From Victivallales bacterium (GTDB lineage Bacteria > Verrucomicrobiota > Lentisphaeria > Victivallales > GWF2-38-69), in contig JAIPJT010000029.1 of assembly GCA_021733985.1 (NCBI GenBank), positions 1 through 33,060 on the forward strand: DNA of 33,060 nt, given 5' to 3'. The stretch's first letter is position 1. The number at the start of each line of letters is the position of its first letter. Under the pieces are notes generated by a model. The model saw only the letters and a list, made by a program, of their open reading frames with translations, did no database searches and was not told the origin of the DNA. The translations under genes and the position numbers were made by a program. Positions 1-8,040 of the stretch are shown in pieces.

Positions 1-531
1 TGAAGTTAAATTAAGATTTTTTTTAGTATTTTTTATATAAAAAAATATACACCAAAAGTAAAAGGCAGTACAAACAACATCTTTCCTTTCTGATAACCAG
101 ACTACAGACTCAATCCTTTGTGGATGAACAGCAAAAATTAATGTTAATAAAAAAGCTATAACTGGTTTTATTCTGAACAAATTTAAAATTTGATAAAAAG
201 CTATTGAAGCAGCTATGAACCAAAATATATTCTGTAAATGATAACCAAATGAATAAAATCCCCATATATTATAATCAAACACATAAGAAAACATTGTTAT
301 CGGAGTATACATCTTATTATAAGGTTTTAAGCAAAATTCTAATATATTTTTTAAGGAGAATTTCAAATATGGATTACTAAGTATATACTCCTTGTCATCC
401 CAGCCCTGCAGTATAGGAAATTTCCATGAAAAAGAATACAGCAGTACAATTAAAATGGTAAGTGCAATTATGTAAATAGTATTATATTTGGGAGAAAGGT
501 ATTTTTTAATAAAAAATAAGTTTTTTAGCAT
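1..531 (-). CDS. GT-C/PMT-like membrane glycosyltransferase, N-terminal part (cut by window edge)
   Basis: The reverse strand is open from an ATG at 529-531 to the first base of the window, giving 177 residues with no stop, so the gene continues to the left. An N-terminal membrane segment (about residues 19-37) is followed by a short stretch with a GWDD motif (about residue 44) and more hydrophobic segments. The motif HPQRIESVVWLSERKD lies at residues 136-151. HPxxxESVxWxxxRKD with an earlier acidic DD pair is characteristic of bacterial TPR-containing O-mannosyltransferase-like (PMT/GT-C) membrane proteins, which are thought to move sugars from lipid carriers on the outer face of the inner membrane. 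The substrate cannot be told. No clear Shine-Dalgarno sequence precedes the ATG. Any C-terminal TPR repeats would lie outside the window. Confidence 0.8.
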   Translation of the reverse strand, partial: MLKNLFFIKKYLSPKYNTIYIIALTILIVLLYSFSWKFPILQGWDDKEYILSNPYLKFSLKNILEFCLKPYNKMYTPITMFSYVFDYNIWGFYSFGYHLQNIFWFIAASIAFYQILNLFRIKPVIAFLLTLIFAVHPQRIESVVWLSERKDVVCTAFYFWCIFFYIKNTKKNLNLTS

Positions 532-723
532 TATTAATATTTCTCTATATAAGTTTTGTAAAAAATAACTTATCTACTAAGGTAATTAAATCATAAAAAA
601 ATTAAATATGAAATACCCTTTCAATGAAGAATTTTACTATAATACTATTCAAAAAACAATCAGATTAAGGTAAACTTTAATTGAATAATTTTTATAAAAT
701 GTTTAACCCCCCTTCTATAAATA

Positions 724-1608
724 ATGGATAAAATAAAACTTTTTTTAAAGGAAAAAAAAAATCAGAAAGCCGCAATTTTTTTAAGCCGTACCGGGACAAA
801 TGCTGAAAAAATCCTGGAGTGCCGGGAAAAAAAAGAAAACCCCTCATGGGAACCTGCTGTAATAATAACCGACGCACCTGACAAAAGCCGGGCATCTGAA
901 ATTGCTAAAAAATTCAACATTCCGTTGGTATCCCACGATATAAAATATTTTTATAAAAATAAAGGATTAAAAAGAGTTTCTATTAAAACAGAAATAGAGC
1001 AGAAAACACGACAGGAATGGACTGAAGATTTAAGAAATATGATTTCCAGGTTTGACATAGATTTCGGTATTCTTGCAGGTTTTATTCCACTTACAAATAT
1101 TACATCGGATTTTCCCTGTCTGAATGTCCACCCCGGCGACCTGACAGTTGAACAACAGGGAAAACGTTTACTGGTAGGTTTGCACACTCTACCAATCGAA
1201 CGTGCAATTATCAGCGGTTTCGATTATATGAGGTCAAGTGTTATAATTGCGCAAACTTATACCGGTTCAGGGGGCGAAATGGACAGCGGGCCTATATTGG
1301 GAATTTCTGATGAAATACCGATTGATTTATGTTCTTACTCCAGAAAATACCTTATTGGAAATTACAAAAACCGCTCATCAAAACGCCCTCAAGGCGGTTA
1401 CAATGATATTCTGGAAAAAATCGCCAGACACAACCAGGAACAGTTAAAAATACATGGAGACTGGGTAGTTTTTCCAAAAACAGTCAATGATTTTGCAAAA
1501 AACAGGTTTTCACTTGCTCCGGATGGTTCTCTATTTTACCGGACAGAAAGATCCTGGAAGAAAATTCACACAGTAATTTATAGAAAAAATGTAAAGGAAC
1601 TTATTTGA
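724..1608 (+). CDS. Formyltransferase-fold protein (PurN/Fmt-like)
   Basis: A 294-residue protein with the hallmarks of the formyl_transf_N fold. SRTGTN at residues 21-26 matches the phosphate-binding GxGTN loop of PurN, AGF at about 118-120 matches the PurN core, LNVHPGDL carries the catalytic Asn134 and His136, and EMDSGPIL supplies the likely catalytic Asp187. The Asn-His-Asp triad therefore seems complete, so a 10-formyltetrahydrofolate-dependent formyl transfer is plausible. It is longer than PurN (about 210 residues). It has an inserted stretch of about 30 residues before the core and a C-terminal extension of about 90 residues ending in basic and aromatic residues. It lacks the Fmt tRNA-binding domain as far as I can see. 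No other purine or folate gene lies nearby, so the substrate is unknown; a sugar-nucleotide or amino-sugar formyltransferase is an alternative. A run of ten A (752-761) lies within codons 10-13. No Shine-Dalgarno sequence is obvious. Confidence 0.75.
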   Translation: MDKIKLFLKEKKNQKAAIFLSRTGTNAEKILECREKKENPSWEPAVIITDAPDKSRASEIAKKFNIPLVSHDIKYFYKNKGLKRVSIKTEIEQKTRQEWTEDLRNMISRFDIDFGILAGFIPLTNITSDFPCLNVHPGDLTVEQQGKRLLVGLHTLPIERAIISGFDYMRSSVIIAQTYTGSGGEMDSGPILGISDEIPIDLCSYSRKYLIGNYKNRSSKRPQGGYNDILEKIARHNQEQLKIHGDWVVFPKTVNDFAKNRFSLAPDGSLFYRTERSWKKIHTVIYRKNVKELI

Positions 1609-1690
1609 AAAAACTAAGTTTTGAACTAAAATTAGATTAAATTGGATTTTTTTTGTTGTGATTTATTAATAAAAAAAAAGAGGTTTAGAG

Positions 1691-1891
1691 ATGGTTAAAT
1701 TTTACAATGTAAAAAAACGTGAATCTGTTGAGGTAGATGAAAGTTCCTGCTACAAAGTAGTTTATAAGAAAGAAACCAAAAAAGGTGTTCAGGAAAGATA
1801 TGCTGTTCGTGCTAAAGATGACGATGGAACAAACTTGACAAAATTCATAAACAAAGCAACATTTGACAGCCTTAGCTGCCCACAGCAGTAA
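1691..1891 (+). CDS. Small conserved-looking hypothetical protein (66 aa)
   Basis: I do not recognise this family. The 66-residue product is charged and soluble, with no signal peptide or membrane segment. It has a Lys-rich N-terminal half, a DDDGTN stretch at about residues 43-48 and a Cys near each end (C20 and C63). Evidence that it is a real gene: a purine-rich ribosome-binding site (GAGGTTTAGAG) just before the ATG, balanced composition without low-complexity runs, and a textbook intrinsic terminator starting 27 bases after the stop. It stands alone between the formyltransferase and the PHP gene, so context gives no function. Confidence 0.6.
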   Translation: MVKFYNVKKRESVEVDESSCYKVVYKKETKKGVQERYAVRAKDDDGTNLTKFINKATFDSLSCPQQ

Positions 1892-1917
1892 ATTAAATAT
1901 TTATTTAGTATTTGTCA

Positions 1918-1947
1918 AACACTCCTTTTTACGGGGAGTGTTTTTTT
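1918..1947 (+). terminator. Intrinsic terminator after the 66-aa gene
   Basis: AACACTCC (1918-1925) pairs perfectly with GGAGTGTT (1935-1942), and T residues continue to 1947. The stem is 8 bp with a loop of about 9 nt, a classic rho-independent terminator for the plus-strand gene ending at 1891. Confidence 0.9.
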
Positions 1948-2336
1948 ATATCTGAAGATATAACAATTACAAACTCAAATTATGCGTTTCACTGTATCTG
2001 CATCGTTAACAGCAATTCAAGTACCGTCGCATGACTGGTATGCAGTCAATGTCATTGAATTAAGGATTATGCATTCGGAATCAAAGGATTGATTCCCTCC
2101 ACAAAATACAGAATTTGTGGTGAAGGGAACCAGTCCCCCCGGTGTCTTGGCGTAGCTTCAAGCGAAGACTGATGGTTCCGTAGACTAAGCAAAATCAATA
2201 ATTTTGTTTTAATTCAACGGCATTGGGTATGCAGTAGTAACTACAGCAGCATTTTGTTGCCTTGCAGTTACAGCATACTGTATAGTTGCATAATCCGGGA
2301 TAAAAGTTAACAGTTTTAATTTAAGAGAGTCATTTT
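1948..2336. repeat. Structured intergenic element with several hairpins and terminal inverted motif
   Basis: No convincing gene is present in this 389-base gap. It holds: a palindromic motif TCAATGTCATTGAATTAA at about 2038-2055; a near-inverted copy TAATTCAACGGCATTG at about 2211-2226; a hairpin at about 2091-2127 (TTCCCT..CCACAAA against TTTGTGG..AAGGGAA); a second hairpin from GAACCAGTC (about 2128) to GACTGATGGTTC (about 2167-2178); a short CAAAAT/ATTTTG hairpin at about 2189-2206; and a hairpin of two helices at 2227-2278 (GTATGC/GCATAC and GTAACT/AGTTAC). The inverted end motifs around a folded core resemble a miniature non-autonomous element or a structured RNA. No ORF for a transposase is present. 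Confidence 0.55.
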
Positions 2337-3179
2337 ATGATTGATTTACATATTCACAGTACGGCATCTGACGGGACAGATTCACCTGCTAAAATTATTG
2401 ACAAAAGCATAGATTTGAATCTATATGCAATAGCTTTAACAGACCATGACACAGTATCTGGAATTGATGAATTCTTAAATAATGTAGCAACAAAAAATAT
2501 TATAGGGATTCCCGGAGTCGAAATTGCAATGCTGTGGAAAAATCGTGAATACCACATTTTAGGTTACTGGATTGATCATAAAAACAGGAGACTTCTTGAT
2601 CTTTTGCAATTGATAAGAGACAATAGAAAAAGCAGAAATCATAAAATAATTTCCAAATTAAACAATAATGGACTTAATATAAACTTAGAGGAAATATTAC
2701 AGAAAGCCAAAGGCGAAAGTGTAGGCCGCCCGCACATAGCATCTGTCCTTGTTGAAAAAGGCTACTTTCCCACAATCAAAGATGTTTTCAGCACTTGTCT
2801 TGCGACCGGAGGCACCGGATATGTCCCGCGCATTCTGCCCACTCCTGAAGAAGCAATAAACACAATAAAAGAAGCCGGTGGAATAGCAATCTGGGCACAC
2901 CCTTTTCACAGAGGAAAAGCGGGAAATAATTTTCAGGAAAACCTGGAATATTTTATAAAACTTGGTCTTGCCGGAATCGAGGCTTACTATCCAGAATTTT
3001 CACAAAATCAGCATAATAAAGCTATACAGGCTGCTTCAGATAATGGATTAACTCTTAGCGGCGGCACAGATTATCATGGAAGCAATCAGCCCGGAATAAA
3101 TTTGGGTACCGGAAGAGGTAATCTTCAAATACCTAACAAAGTATATGACAAATTGCTGGATTATTATTCTAAGAGCTAA
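2337..3179 (+). CDS. PHP-domain metal-dependent phosphoesterase (YciV/RNase AM-like)
   Basis: A 280-residue protein made of a single PHP domain. The metal-binding motifs appear in family order: DLHIHSTASDG at residues 3-13, LTDHDT at about 35-40, GVEI (about 61-64) carrying the conserved Glu, RPHIA at about 131, WAHPF at about 191-195, GIEAYYPEF at about 217-225, and GGTDYHG near residue 242. Length and motif set match the YciV/TrpH-type subfamily, whose studied members hydrolyse 3',5'-nucleoside bisphosphates or trim short RNA 5' ends using two or three metal ions. The exact substrate here is inference. It is too short for the PHP domain of DNA polymerase III or X, and lacks the HisK signature context. 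The start has an upstream AAGAGAG. It lies 136 bases before leuS and may be transcribed separately. Confidence 0.85.
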   Translation: MIDLHIHSTASDGTDSPAKIIDKSIDLNLYAIALTDHDTVSGIDEFLNNVATKNIIGIPGVEIAMLWKNREYHILGYWIDHKNRRLLDLLQLIRDNRKSRNHKIISKLNNNGLNINLEEILQKAKGESVGRPHIASVLVEKGYFPTIKDVFSTCLATGGTGYVPRILPTPEEAINTIKEAGGIAIWAHPFHRGKAGNNFQENLEYFIKLGLAGIEAYYPEFSQNQHNKAIQAASDNGLTLSGGTDYHGSNQPGINLGTGRGNLQIPNKVYDKLLDYYSKS

Positions 3180-3265
3180 GGTTTCAGCTTTCATTTTCAT
3201 ATAAAATACTTTCCACCATCGGGTAGAAATAGCTGTTTACCTGATATAAATTACTGTTTTTAATT

Positions 3266-3293
3266 TTGACACTAGAATATTACTAATTATTAA
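3266..3293 (+). promoter_or_regulatory. Putative sigma70-type promoter for leuS
   Basis: TTGACA (3266-3271), a perfect -35 match, is followed after 16 bases by TATTAA (3288-3293, 4 of 6). This lies about 20 bases before the leuS ATG, so the leader would be short. The call rests on sequence match only. Confidence 0.4.
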
Positions 3294-3315
3294 CTTTCAG
3301 AGAAAAACAGACAAA

Positions 3316-5883
3316 ATGGTTAAGAATAAAGAATATAATTTTACAGAAATAGAAAAAAAATGGCAGAACTACTGGGAAAAAAATAAAACTTTTAAAACAG
3401 AAGATTTTGTAGATAAACCAAAATTTTATGCGCTTGATATGTTTCCTTATCCCAGCGGATCCGGCCTGCATGTCGGACATCCGGAAGGTTATACTGCTAC
3501 AGACATTACCTGTAGATACAAAAGAATGCAGGGATATAATGTTCTCCATCCAATGGGATGGGATGCGTTCGGCCTGCCCGCAGAACAATATGCTGTAGAA
3601 ACAGGAACTCATCCCTCTATAACGACAAAGAGAAATATAGAGGTTTTCAGAAAACAGATAAAGTCGCTGGGATTCAGCTATGACTGGGACAGAGAAATTA
3701 ATACCACTGATGAAAAATATTACAGATGGACACAATGGATTTTTATTCAGCTCTACAAAAAAGGCCTTGCATATATTGACGAGGTCCCTGTAAACTGGTG
3801 TCCAGCTTTAGGGACCGTCCTTGCGAATGAAGAGGTCATCGATGGGAAAAGTGAGCGCGGCAATCACGATGTCATACGCAAGCCGATGAAGCAGTGGATG
3901 CTGAAAATAACAGCTTATGCTGAAAAGCTGCTCGAAGGTTTAGAGGAACTGAACTGGCCTGAAGGAATAAAGGAGATGCAGCGCAACTGGATAGGTAAGT
4001 CTACCGGCGCTGATGTTGATTTTGAAGTCGTCAACAGCAGCGAAAAAATAAGAGTGTACACCACTCGTCCTGATACACTTTTCGGAGCGACATACATGGT
4101 ATTGGCTCCTGAACATAAACTTGTGAAAAAAATCACTTCTCAGGAACGAAAGGCAGAAGTTGAAGCTTATGTAAAGCATGCGGCAAAGATGAGTGAACTT
4201 GAGCGTACAGGGCTGAACAAAGAAAAAACGGGAGTTTTCACTGGAGCTTATGCTGTTAACCCGGTTAACGGAAATAAAATTCCAGTCTGGATAGCAGATT
4301 ATGTTATGTTAAGTTACGGGACAGGCGCAATCATGGCTGTCCCTGCACACGATACAAGAGACTTTGAATTTGCAAAGAAGTTTCATATTCCCATAATTTG
4401 CATTATTTCGCCGAATAAAAAAGAAGCAAAAGCTGCAGGTGCCAATATTCAAAAAATCCTAAACGGAAATGAATGCTGGGTCGGCGATGGCAAAATGATA
4501 AATTCTTCTAATGATAAGGGACTTGATATAAACAATCTTGAAGTAACAGAATCAAAAAGAACAACCATTGAATGGCTCGAAAAAAAAGGGTTGGGGAAAG
4601 GGACAGTAAACTACAAATTAAGAGACTGGCTCTTCAGCAGGCAGAGATACTGGGGTGAACCCTTCCCTGTTATTCATATGGAAGACGGCTCAATTAAACT
4701 CGTACCGGAAAAAGATCTTCCACTGACCCTGCCAAATATAGATAATTTTAAACCCTCGGGCTCCGGCGAATCTCCTCTTGCAAATGCAGAAGAGTGGCTG
4801 AGTTATACTGATCCGGAAACTGGAATGAGGGGAAGAAGAGAAACAAACACTATGCCACAGTGGGCAGGCTCATGCTGGTACTATCTTCGTTATATTGATG
4901 CCATAAATGATAATGCCGCATGGGATAAGGACAAAGAAAAATACTGGATGCCTGTCGATCTATATATTGGAGGCGCTGAGCATGCAGTACTTCACTTATT
5001 ATATGCGCGCTTCTGGCACAAGGTATTATATGACCTTGGCTACGTTTCTACAAAAGAACCATTCCGGAAACTTGTAAACCAGGGAATGATTCTCGGACTT
5101 TCATATAAAGACAAACGCGGTGTACTTGTTCCTGCCGACAAGGTAGACAGCTGTGACGGCAGATTTTATCATAAAGATACTGGTGAAGAGTTAACAGAAT
5201 TTCCTGCTAAGATGTCCAAATCATTAAAAAATGTAGTTAATCCTGATGACGTCATCAAAGAATACGGAGCAGACAGTATGCGTCTGTATGAAATGTTCAT
5301 GGGTCCTCTGGAAGCTACAAAACCCTGGAACACTGCAGGCGTTGAAGGGGTACACCGTTTTTTGAAAAAATCCTGGAAAATGATAACAGAGGCTGAAATA
5401 ACAAATACACAACTGAGCAGAAAACAGCTTTTTGTCCTTCATTCCACCATTAAAAAAGTTACTGAGGATACAGAGAACTTAAGTTACAATACGGCTATCA
5501 GCCAGATGATGATATTTGTAAATGAATTTAGCAAAAACAGGGAACTGCCAAAAGACGCAGCACAAACTTTTATAAAACTTCTCGCCCCCTATTCACCTCA
5601 TATAGCCGAAGAAATGTGGCAGATTTTAGGTAATGACAATACGTTAGCTTATGGAAAATGGCCGGAGTTCAACGAAGAATACCTTAAAGAGGAGGAAGTG
5701 GAAATACTTGTCCAGATACATGGTAAACCAAAAGCAAGAATCATGATGTCTCCTGAAACAAAGCAGGATGAAATGCGAAAAATAGCTATGGGAATCCCTG
5801 AAGTAGCAAACGCCCTTGAGGATAAAACAGTCCGTAAAGTTATCTGTGTACCTGGAAGATTAGTCAACATTGTGGCTAATTAG
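3316..5883 (+). CDS. leuS: Leucyl-tRNA synthetase
   Basis: An 855-residue class I aminoacyl-tRNA synthetase that charges tRNA-Leu in the cytoplasm, of normal length for bacterial LeuRS. The HIGH-type ATP motif is HVGH (52-55), within [13 protein letters not shown]. The CP1 editing domain shows the threonine-rich TTRPDTLFG (249-257) and the conserved VPAHDTRD segment (about 342-349), so post-transfer editing should be intact. A leucine-specific insert precedes the KMSKS loop (632-636), which is canonical. The C-terminal anticodon-binding domain and a small C-terminal tRNA-contact domain follow. The ATG at 3316 puts the [13 protein letters not shown] segment, typical of the LeuRS N-terminus, about ten residues in. 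A hairpin directly after the stop probably ends transcription. Confidence 0.98.
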   Translation: MVKNKEYNFTEIEKKWQNYWEKNKTFKTEDFVDKPKFYALDMFPYPSGSGLHVGHPEGYTATDITCRYKRMQGYNVLHPMGWDAFGLPAEQYAVETGTHPSITTKRNIEVFRKQIKSLGFSYDWDREINTTDEKYYRWTQWIFIQLYKKGLAYIDEVPVNWCPALGTVLANEEVIDGKSERGNHDVIRKPMKQWMLKITAYAEKLLEGLEELNWPEGIKEMQRNWIGKSTGADVDFEVVNSSEKIRVYTTRPDTLFGATYMVLAPEHKLVKKITSQERKAEVEAYVKHAAKMSELERTGLNKEKTGVFTGAYAVNPVNGNKIPVWIADYVMLSYGTGAIMAVPAHDTRDFEFAKKFHIPIICIISPNKKEAKAAGANIQKILNGNECWVGDGKMINSSNDKGLDINNLEVTESKRTTIEWLEKKGLGKGTVNYKLRDWLFSRQRYWGEPFPVIHMEDGSIKLVPEKDLPLTLPNIDNFKPSGSGESPLANAEEWLSYTDPETGMRGRRETNTMPQWAGSCWYYLRYIDAINDNAAWDKDKEKYWMPVDLYIGGAEHAVLHLLYARFWHKVLYDLGYVSTKEPFRKLVNQGMILGLSYKDKRGVLVPADKVDSCDGRFYHKDTGEELTEFPAKMSKSLKNVVNPDDVIKEYGADSMRLYEMFMGPLEATKPWNTAGVEGVHRFLKKSWKMITEAEITNTQLSRKQLFVLHSTIKKVTEDTENLSYNTAISQMMIFVNEFSKNRELPKDAAQTFIKLLAPYSPHIAEEMWQILGNDNTLAYGKWPEFNEEYLKEEEVEILVQIHGKPKARIMMSPETKQDEMRKIAMGIPEVANALEDKTVRKVICVPGRLVNIVAN

Positions 5884-5885
5884 CG

Positions 5886-5916
5886 TTGAACTTCGCACGA
5901 CGAAGTTTAATCTTTT
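5886..5916 (+). terminator. Probable terminator of leuS
   Basis: TTGAACTTCG (5886-5895) pairs with CGAAGTTTAA (5901-5910) around the loop CACGA, a 10-bp stem with one G-T pair. The weakly T-rich TCTTTT follows. The stem starts 3 bases after the leuS stop. The T tract is short, so efficiency is uncertain. Confidence 0.6.
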
Positions 5917-5932
5917 CTGAAACAAAACGGTA

Positions 5933-5996
5933 GGGCGCGATCTCCGACCGTGTGAGCCATAACCCCGCTACTCCGGGGCGACGGCTTAGCGCGCCG
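5933..5996. repeat. GC-rich nested stem-loop
   Basis: GGCGCG (5934-5939) pairs with CGCGCC (5990-5995). Inside it, AGCC (5955-5958) pairs with GGCT (5983-5986), and CCCCG (5963-5967) pairs with CGGGG (5974-5978). This segment is far richer in GC than its AT-rich surroundings, which suggests an inserted repeat or a folded RNA element. No coding potential is seen. Confidence 0.55.
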
Positions 5997-6111
5997 CAAT
6001 ACAGCATTATTGTTAAATGTATAATAAAATTATACGATTTAATGCAATATTTTACTGTATAGTAATTTTTTGTTTCAGGGGAGAGCTAATCAGAAAAGGG
6101 TCAGAGAATCA

Positions 6112-6155
6112 TTTTGAACTGAAATCTCGTCTGAGTTCACAATTTCAGTTCAAAA
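6112..6155. repeat. Perfect 14-bp inverted repeat
   Basis: TTTTGAACTGAAAT (6112-6125) and ATTTCAGTTCAAAA (6142-6155) are exact reverse complements with a 16-base spacer. No T run follows on either side that would make it a standard terminator. It lies in the 428-base non-coding gap between convergent leuS and the mop gene. Confidence 0.65.
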
Positions 6156-6187
6156 ACTTCTTCCAAACTTTCCAGAAAGGGTCTATT

Positions 6188-6240
6188 TATACACACTACG
6201 ATTGATTTTTCCGTAAAAATCAACCTTTAATTCGTGTATA
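6188..6240. repeat. Nested hairpin, 9-bp perfect inner stem
   Basis: TTGATTTTT (6202-6210) and AAAAATCAA (6215-6223) pair perfectly around CCGT. TATACAC (6188-6194) and GTGTATA (6234-6240) form an outer stem. A further palindrome AACTTTATAAAGTT lies at 6280-6293. No gene is seen in 5884-6311 apart from these structures. Confidence 0.6.
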
Positions 6241-6311
6241 TAAATTAACTCACGATTTCAGGTATTTTTGTACTACTTAAACTTTATAAAGTTCAAATGC
6301 ATAATTTAGGT

Positions 6312-6524
6312 TTAATGTTCTACTCCCATCATAACGTTCGAAGCTTTAATTACAGCGTAAGCATCTTTGCCTTCTCTTAAGCCGAGGCCTTCAGCCGATT
6401 CATTTGTAATGATCGAACAGATTTGTTCTCCACCATTCAATTCAATTGTAATCTCGCTGTTAACTGCACCTTTAACAACTTTTTTAACTGTACCTTTTAA
6501 GCAGTTTCTTGCAGAAATTTTCAT
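6312..6524 (-). CDS. Mop/TOBE-domain molybdate-binding protein (molbindin-like)
   Basis: A 70-residue protein consisting of one TOBE/Mop domain. It begins SARNCLKGTVKKV, contains GAVNSEITIEL and ends in AVIKASNVMMG, which follows the conserved Mop pattern (SARNxLxGxVxxVxxGxVxxEV... AxIKASxVM). Molbindins of this size assemble into oligomers that bind molybdate or tungstate oxyanions between subunits and store or buffer them in the cytoplasm. A ribosome-binding site AGAAAGG precedes the ATG. It lies 83 bases downstream of the iron alcohol dehydrogenase on the same strand and may share its transcript, although that enzyme does not need molybdenum. No molybdate transporter or molybdoenzyme is in the window, so its partner lies elsewhere. 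Confidence 0.9.
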   Translation of the reverse strand: MKISARNCLKGTVKKVVKGAVNSEITIELNGGEQICSIITNESAEGLGLREGKDAYAVIKASNVMMGVEH

Positions 6525-6607
6525 ATTCTCGTTGCCTTTCTCTTAAAGAAATTATGTTTCTGTTTATTCACACTAAAAACAGAAGCGGTCTTATTTATTG
6601 AATAGTC

Positions 6608-7771
6608 TTATAAAGCTGATTTGTAAATTTCGATTATCTCTTCGAGCGTAGCGCTTCTTGGATTTGCAGGAGCGCAAGCATCTTTCATTGCATTTTCCGC
6701 CATTAATTTAAGCTTTTCTTCTTCTACTCCAAGCTCTCCAAGACCGGCAGGTATTCCTACATCCGCTGCTAATGCCTGAATAGACTCAATCGCTATCTCC
6801 GCTGCGTCTCTTGCAGCCAGACCATCTATATTTTCGCCCATCGCTACAGCAATATCCACAAATTTGTCAATATTTGCAATCATGTTAAACCTTTCAACAT
6901 GCGGTAGAATTATTGCATTGCATACTCCATGAGGAAGATCATAAATCCCTCCGGCCTGATGTGCCATAGAGTGAACATAACCTAATCCTGCATTATTAAA
7001 AGCCATACCTGCCAGGTATTCCGCATAAGCCATCTTATCCCGGGCTTCCATATCCTCTCCGTTTGCAACCGCTGCTCTAAGATACTGTGAAACGAGGCTG
7101 ATTGCTTCCAGGGCACATGCATCTGTTACAGGAGTTGCACCGAGCGAAACATATGCTTCAACGGCATGTGTAAGTGCGTCCATTCCGGTCGCTGCAGTTA
7201 AAGCAGGCGGCATACCAACCATTATCTCGGGGTCATTAATGGCAACATCCGGAGTTATTTTCCAGTCGACAATTACCATTTTAATATGCCTTGAAGTATC
7301 AGTTATTACAGCAAACCGGGTCATTTCGCTTGCAGTCCCCGCGGTTGTATTCACAGCTACAAAAGTCGGCATACGTTTTGACAGTTTATTCAACCCCTCG
7401 TAATCAGCTATTTTTCCGCCGTTTGTAACTATTGTCGCAATCCCCTTACCGCAGTCATGAGGGCTTCCGCCGCCAAGTGTTAATATAGAATCACAATTAC
7501 TTTTCTTATATATTTCAACACCTTCTTCAACATTCTTATCTGTAGGATTTGGTACAGTTCCATCAAACACTTCTGATTCAATGCCTGAATCTTTAAGGAT
7601 ATGTACGAATTTGTTTACTAATCCTGCCGCAGCAATACCCTTGTCAGTAACTATTAGGGTCTTTTTGCAGCCCCTTGAGTACAGTTCTTCACCTGTTCCT
7701 GAATGACACCCTACTCCCATAAGCGATACATTCGGGATAAAAAATTCATAAGTCTGTCTTCCTGTAGCCAT
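6608..7771 (-). CDS. Group III iron-containing alcohol dehydrogenase
   Basis: A 387-residue NAD(P)-dependent alcohol/aldehyde oxidoreductase. The nucleotide-binding motif GGGSPHDCGK spans residues 100-109. The metal ligands expected from FucO fall at D198, H202, H267 and H281 with the family spacing: MDALTHAVEAYVS, then GYVHSMAHQAGG and LPHGVCNA. From memory, the whole chain resembles Bacillus methanolicus-type methanol/1,3-propanediol dehydrogenases, including NPTDKNVEEG, TTAGTASEMTRF and INDPEIMVGMPP. A likely role is interconversion of a short-chain alcohol or diol and its aldehyde in fermentation or aldehyde reduction; the physiological substrate is not visible. The start is well supported by AGGAGG six bases before the ATG, the strongest ribosome-binding site in the window, which suggests high expression. 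The dispersed structured repeat lies just upstream in its leader region. Confidence 0.95.
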   Translation of the reverse strand: MATGRQTYEFFIPNVSLMGVGCHSGTGEELYSRGCKKTLIVTDKGIAAAGLVNKFVHILKDSGIESEVFDGTVPNPTDKNVEEGVEIYKKSNCDSILTLGGGSPHDCGKGIATIVTNGGKIADYEGLNKLSKRMPTFVAVNTTAGTASEMTRFAVITDTSRHIKMVIVDWKITPDVAINDPEIMVGMPPALTAATGMDALTHAVEAYVSLGATPVTDACALEAISLVSQYLRAAVANGEDMEARDKMAYAEYLAGMAFNNAGLGYVHSMAHQAGGIYDLPHGVCNAIILPHVERFNMIANIDKFVDIAVAMGENIDGLAARDAAEIAIESIQALAADVGIPAGLGELGVEEEKLKLMAENAMKDACAPANPRSATLEEIIEIYKSAL

Positions 7772-7810
7772 TTTTTTCCTCCTGCTTTTTGTTTTACTTT
7801 AAAGTTACAC

Positions 7811-7980
7811 ATATACACAAGTGTATGCGTTTTTTTTAATCCGGCGTAGTTCCGCAATAGCGAAAACGAAGACTGGATGGTTTTTGTCCTTCGTAGCTGA
7901 ACTTGAACATACATTTTATTTTTCGACCTTATCATTCGATACAGGTCATATCGTATTGTGTTATGGATAAATAACCCAAA
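7811..7980 (+). repeat. Dispersed structured intergenic repeat, copy A
   Basis: This stretch matches 13908-14088 over its full length with small gaps. Shared blocks include ATATACACAAGTGTATGCG plus a T run, TTCCGCAATAGCGAAAACGA, TGTCCTTCGTA, and TTATTTTTCGACCTTATCAT continuing into ATTCGATACAGGTCATA. The copy can fold: AAGTGTATG pairs with CATACATTT (one G-T), CGAAGAC with GTCCTTCG, and GACCT with AGGTC. It sits between the yjbQ stop and the alcohol dehydrogenase start. Orientation is given relative to copy B, which reads the same way. Confidence 0.85.
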
Positions 7981-8040
7981 AATTTTAATTGAAAATTGCT
8001 CTGTTTTGAATTATTCTGAATCTGCTAATCTTTTTTAGTT

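Noticed and set aside
1948-2336. CRISPR or tandem repeat array
   Set aside because: The repeated motifs are inverted, not regularly spaced direct repeats, and there are no cas genes.
5933-5996. tRNA-like reading of the GC-rich stem-loop after leuS
   Set aside because: No T-loop (GGTTCRANYC), no anticodon arm of the right size and no 7-bp acceptor stem. It is a nested hairpin only.
6017-6205. 62-residue open frame in the leuS-mop gap
   Set aside because: Its 3' part reads through the perfect 14-bp inverted repeat and hairpin. Composition is Phe/Lys/Ser-rich with no motif or good ribosome-binding site, so it is better explained as non-coding.
7811-7850. TACACAAGTGTA plus T run as a simple intrinsic terminator
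   Set aside because: The palindrome leaves only a 2-4 base loop and an AT-rich 5-bp stem, too weak alone. It is better seen as part of the larger repeat fold.
7711-7935. 74-residue open frame spanning repeat copy A and the 5' end of the alcohol dehydrogenase gene
   Set aside because: Overlaps the strongly supported dehydrogenase start and a repeat, and has no recognisable feature.
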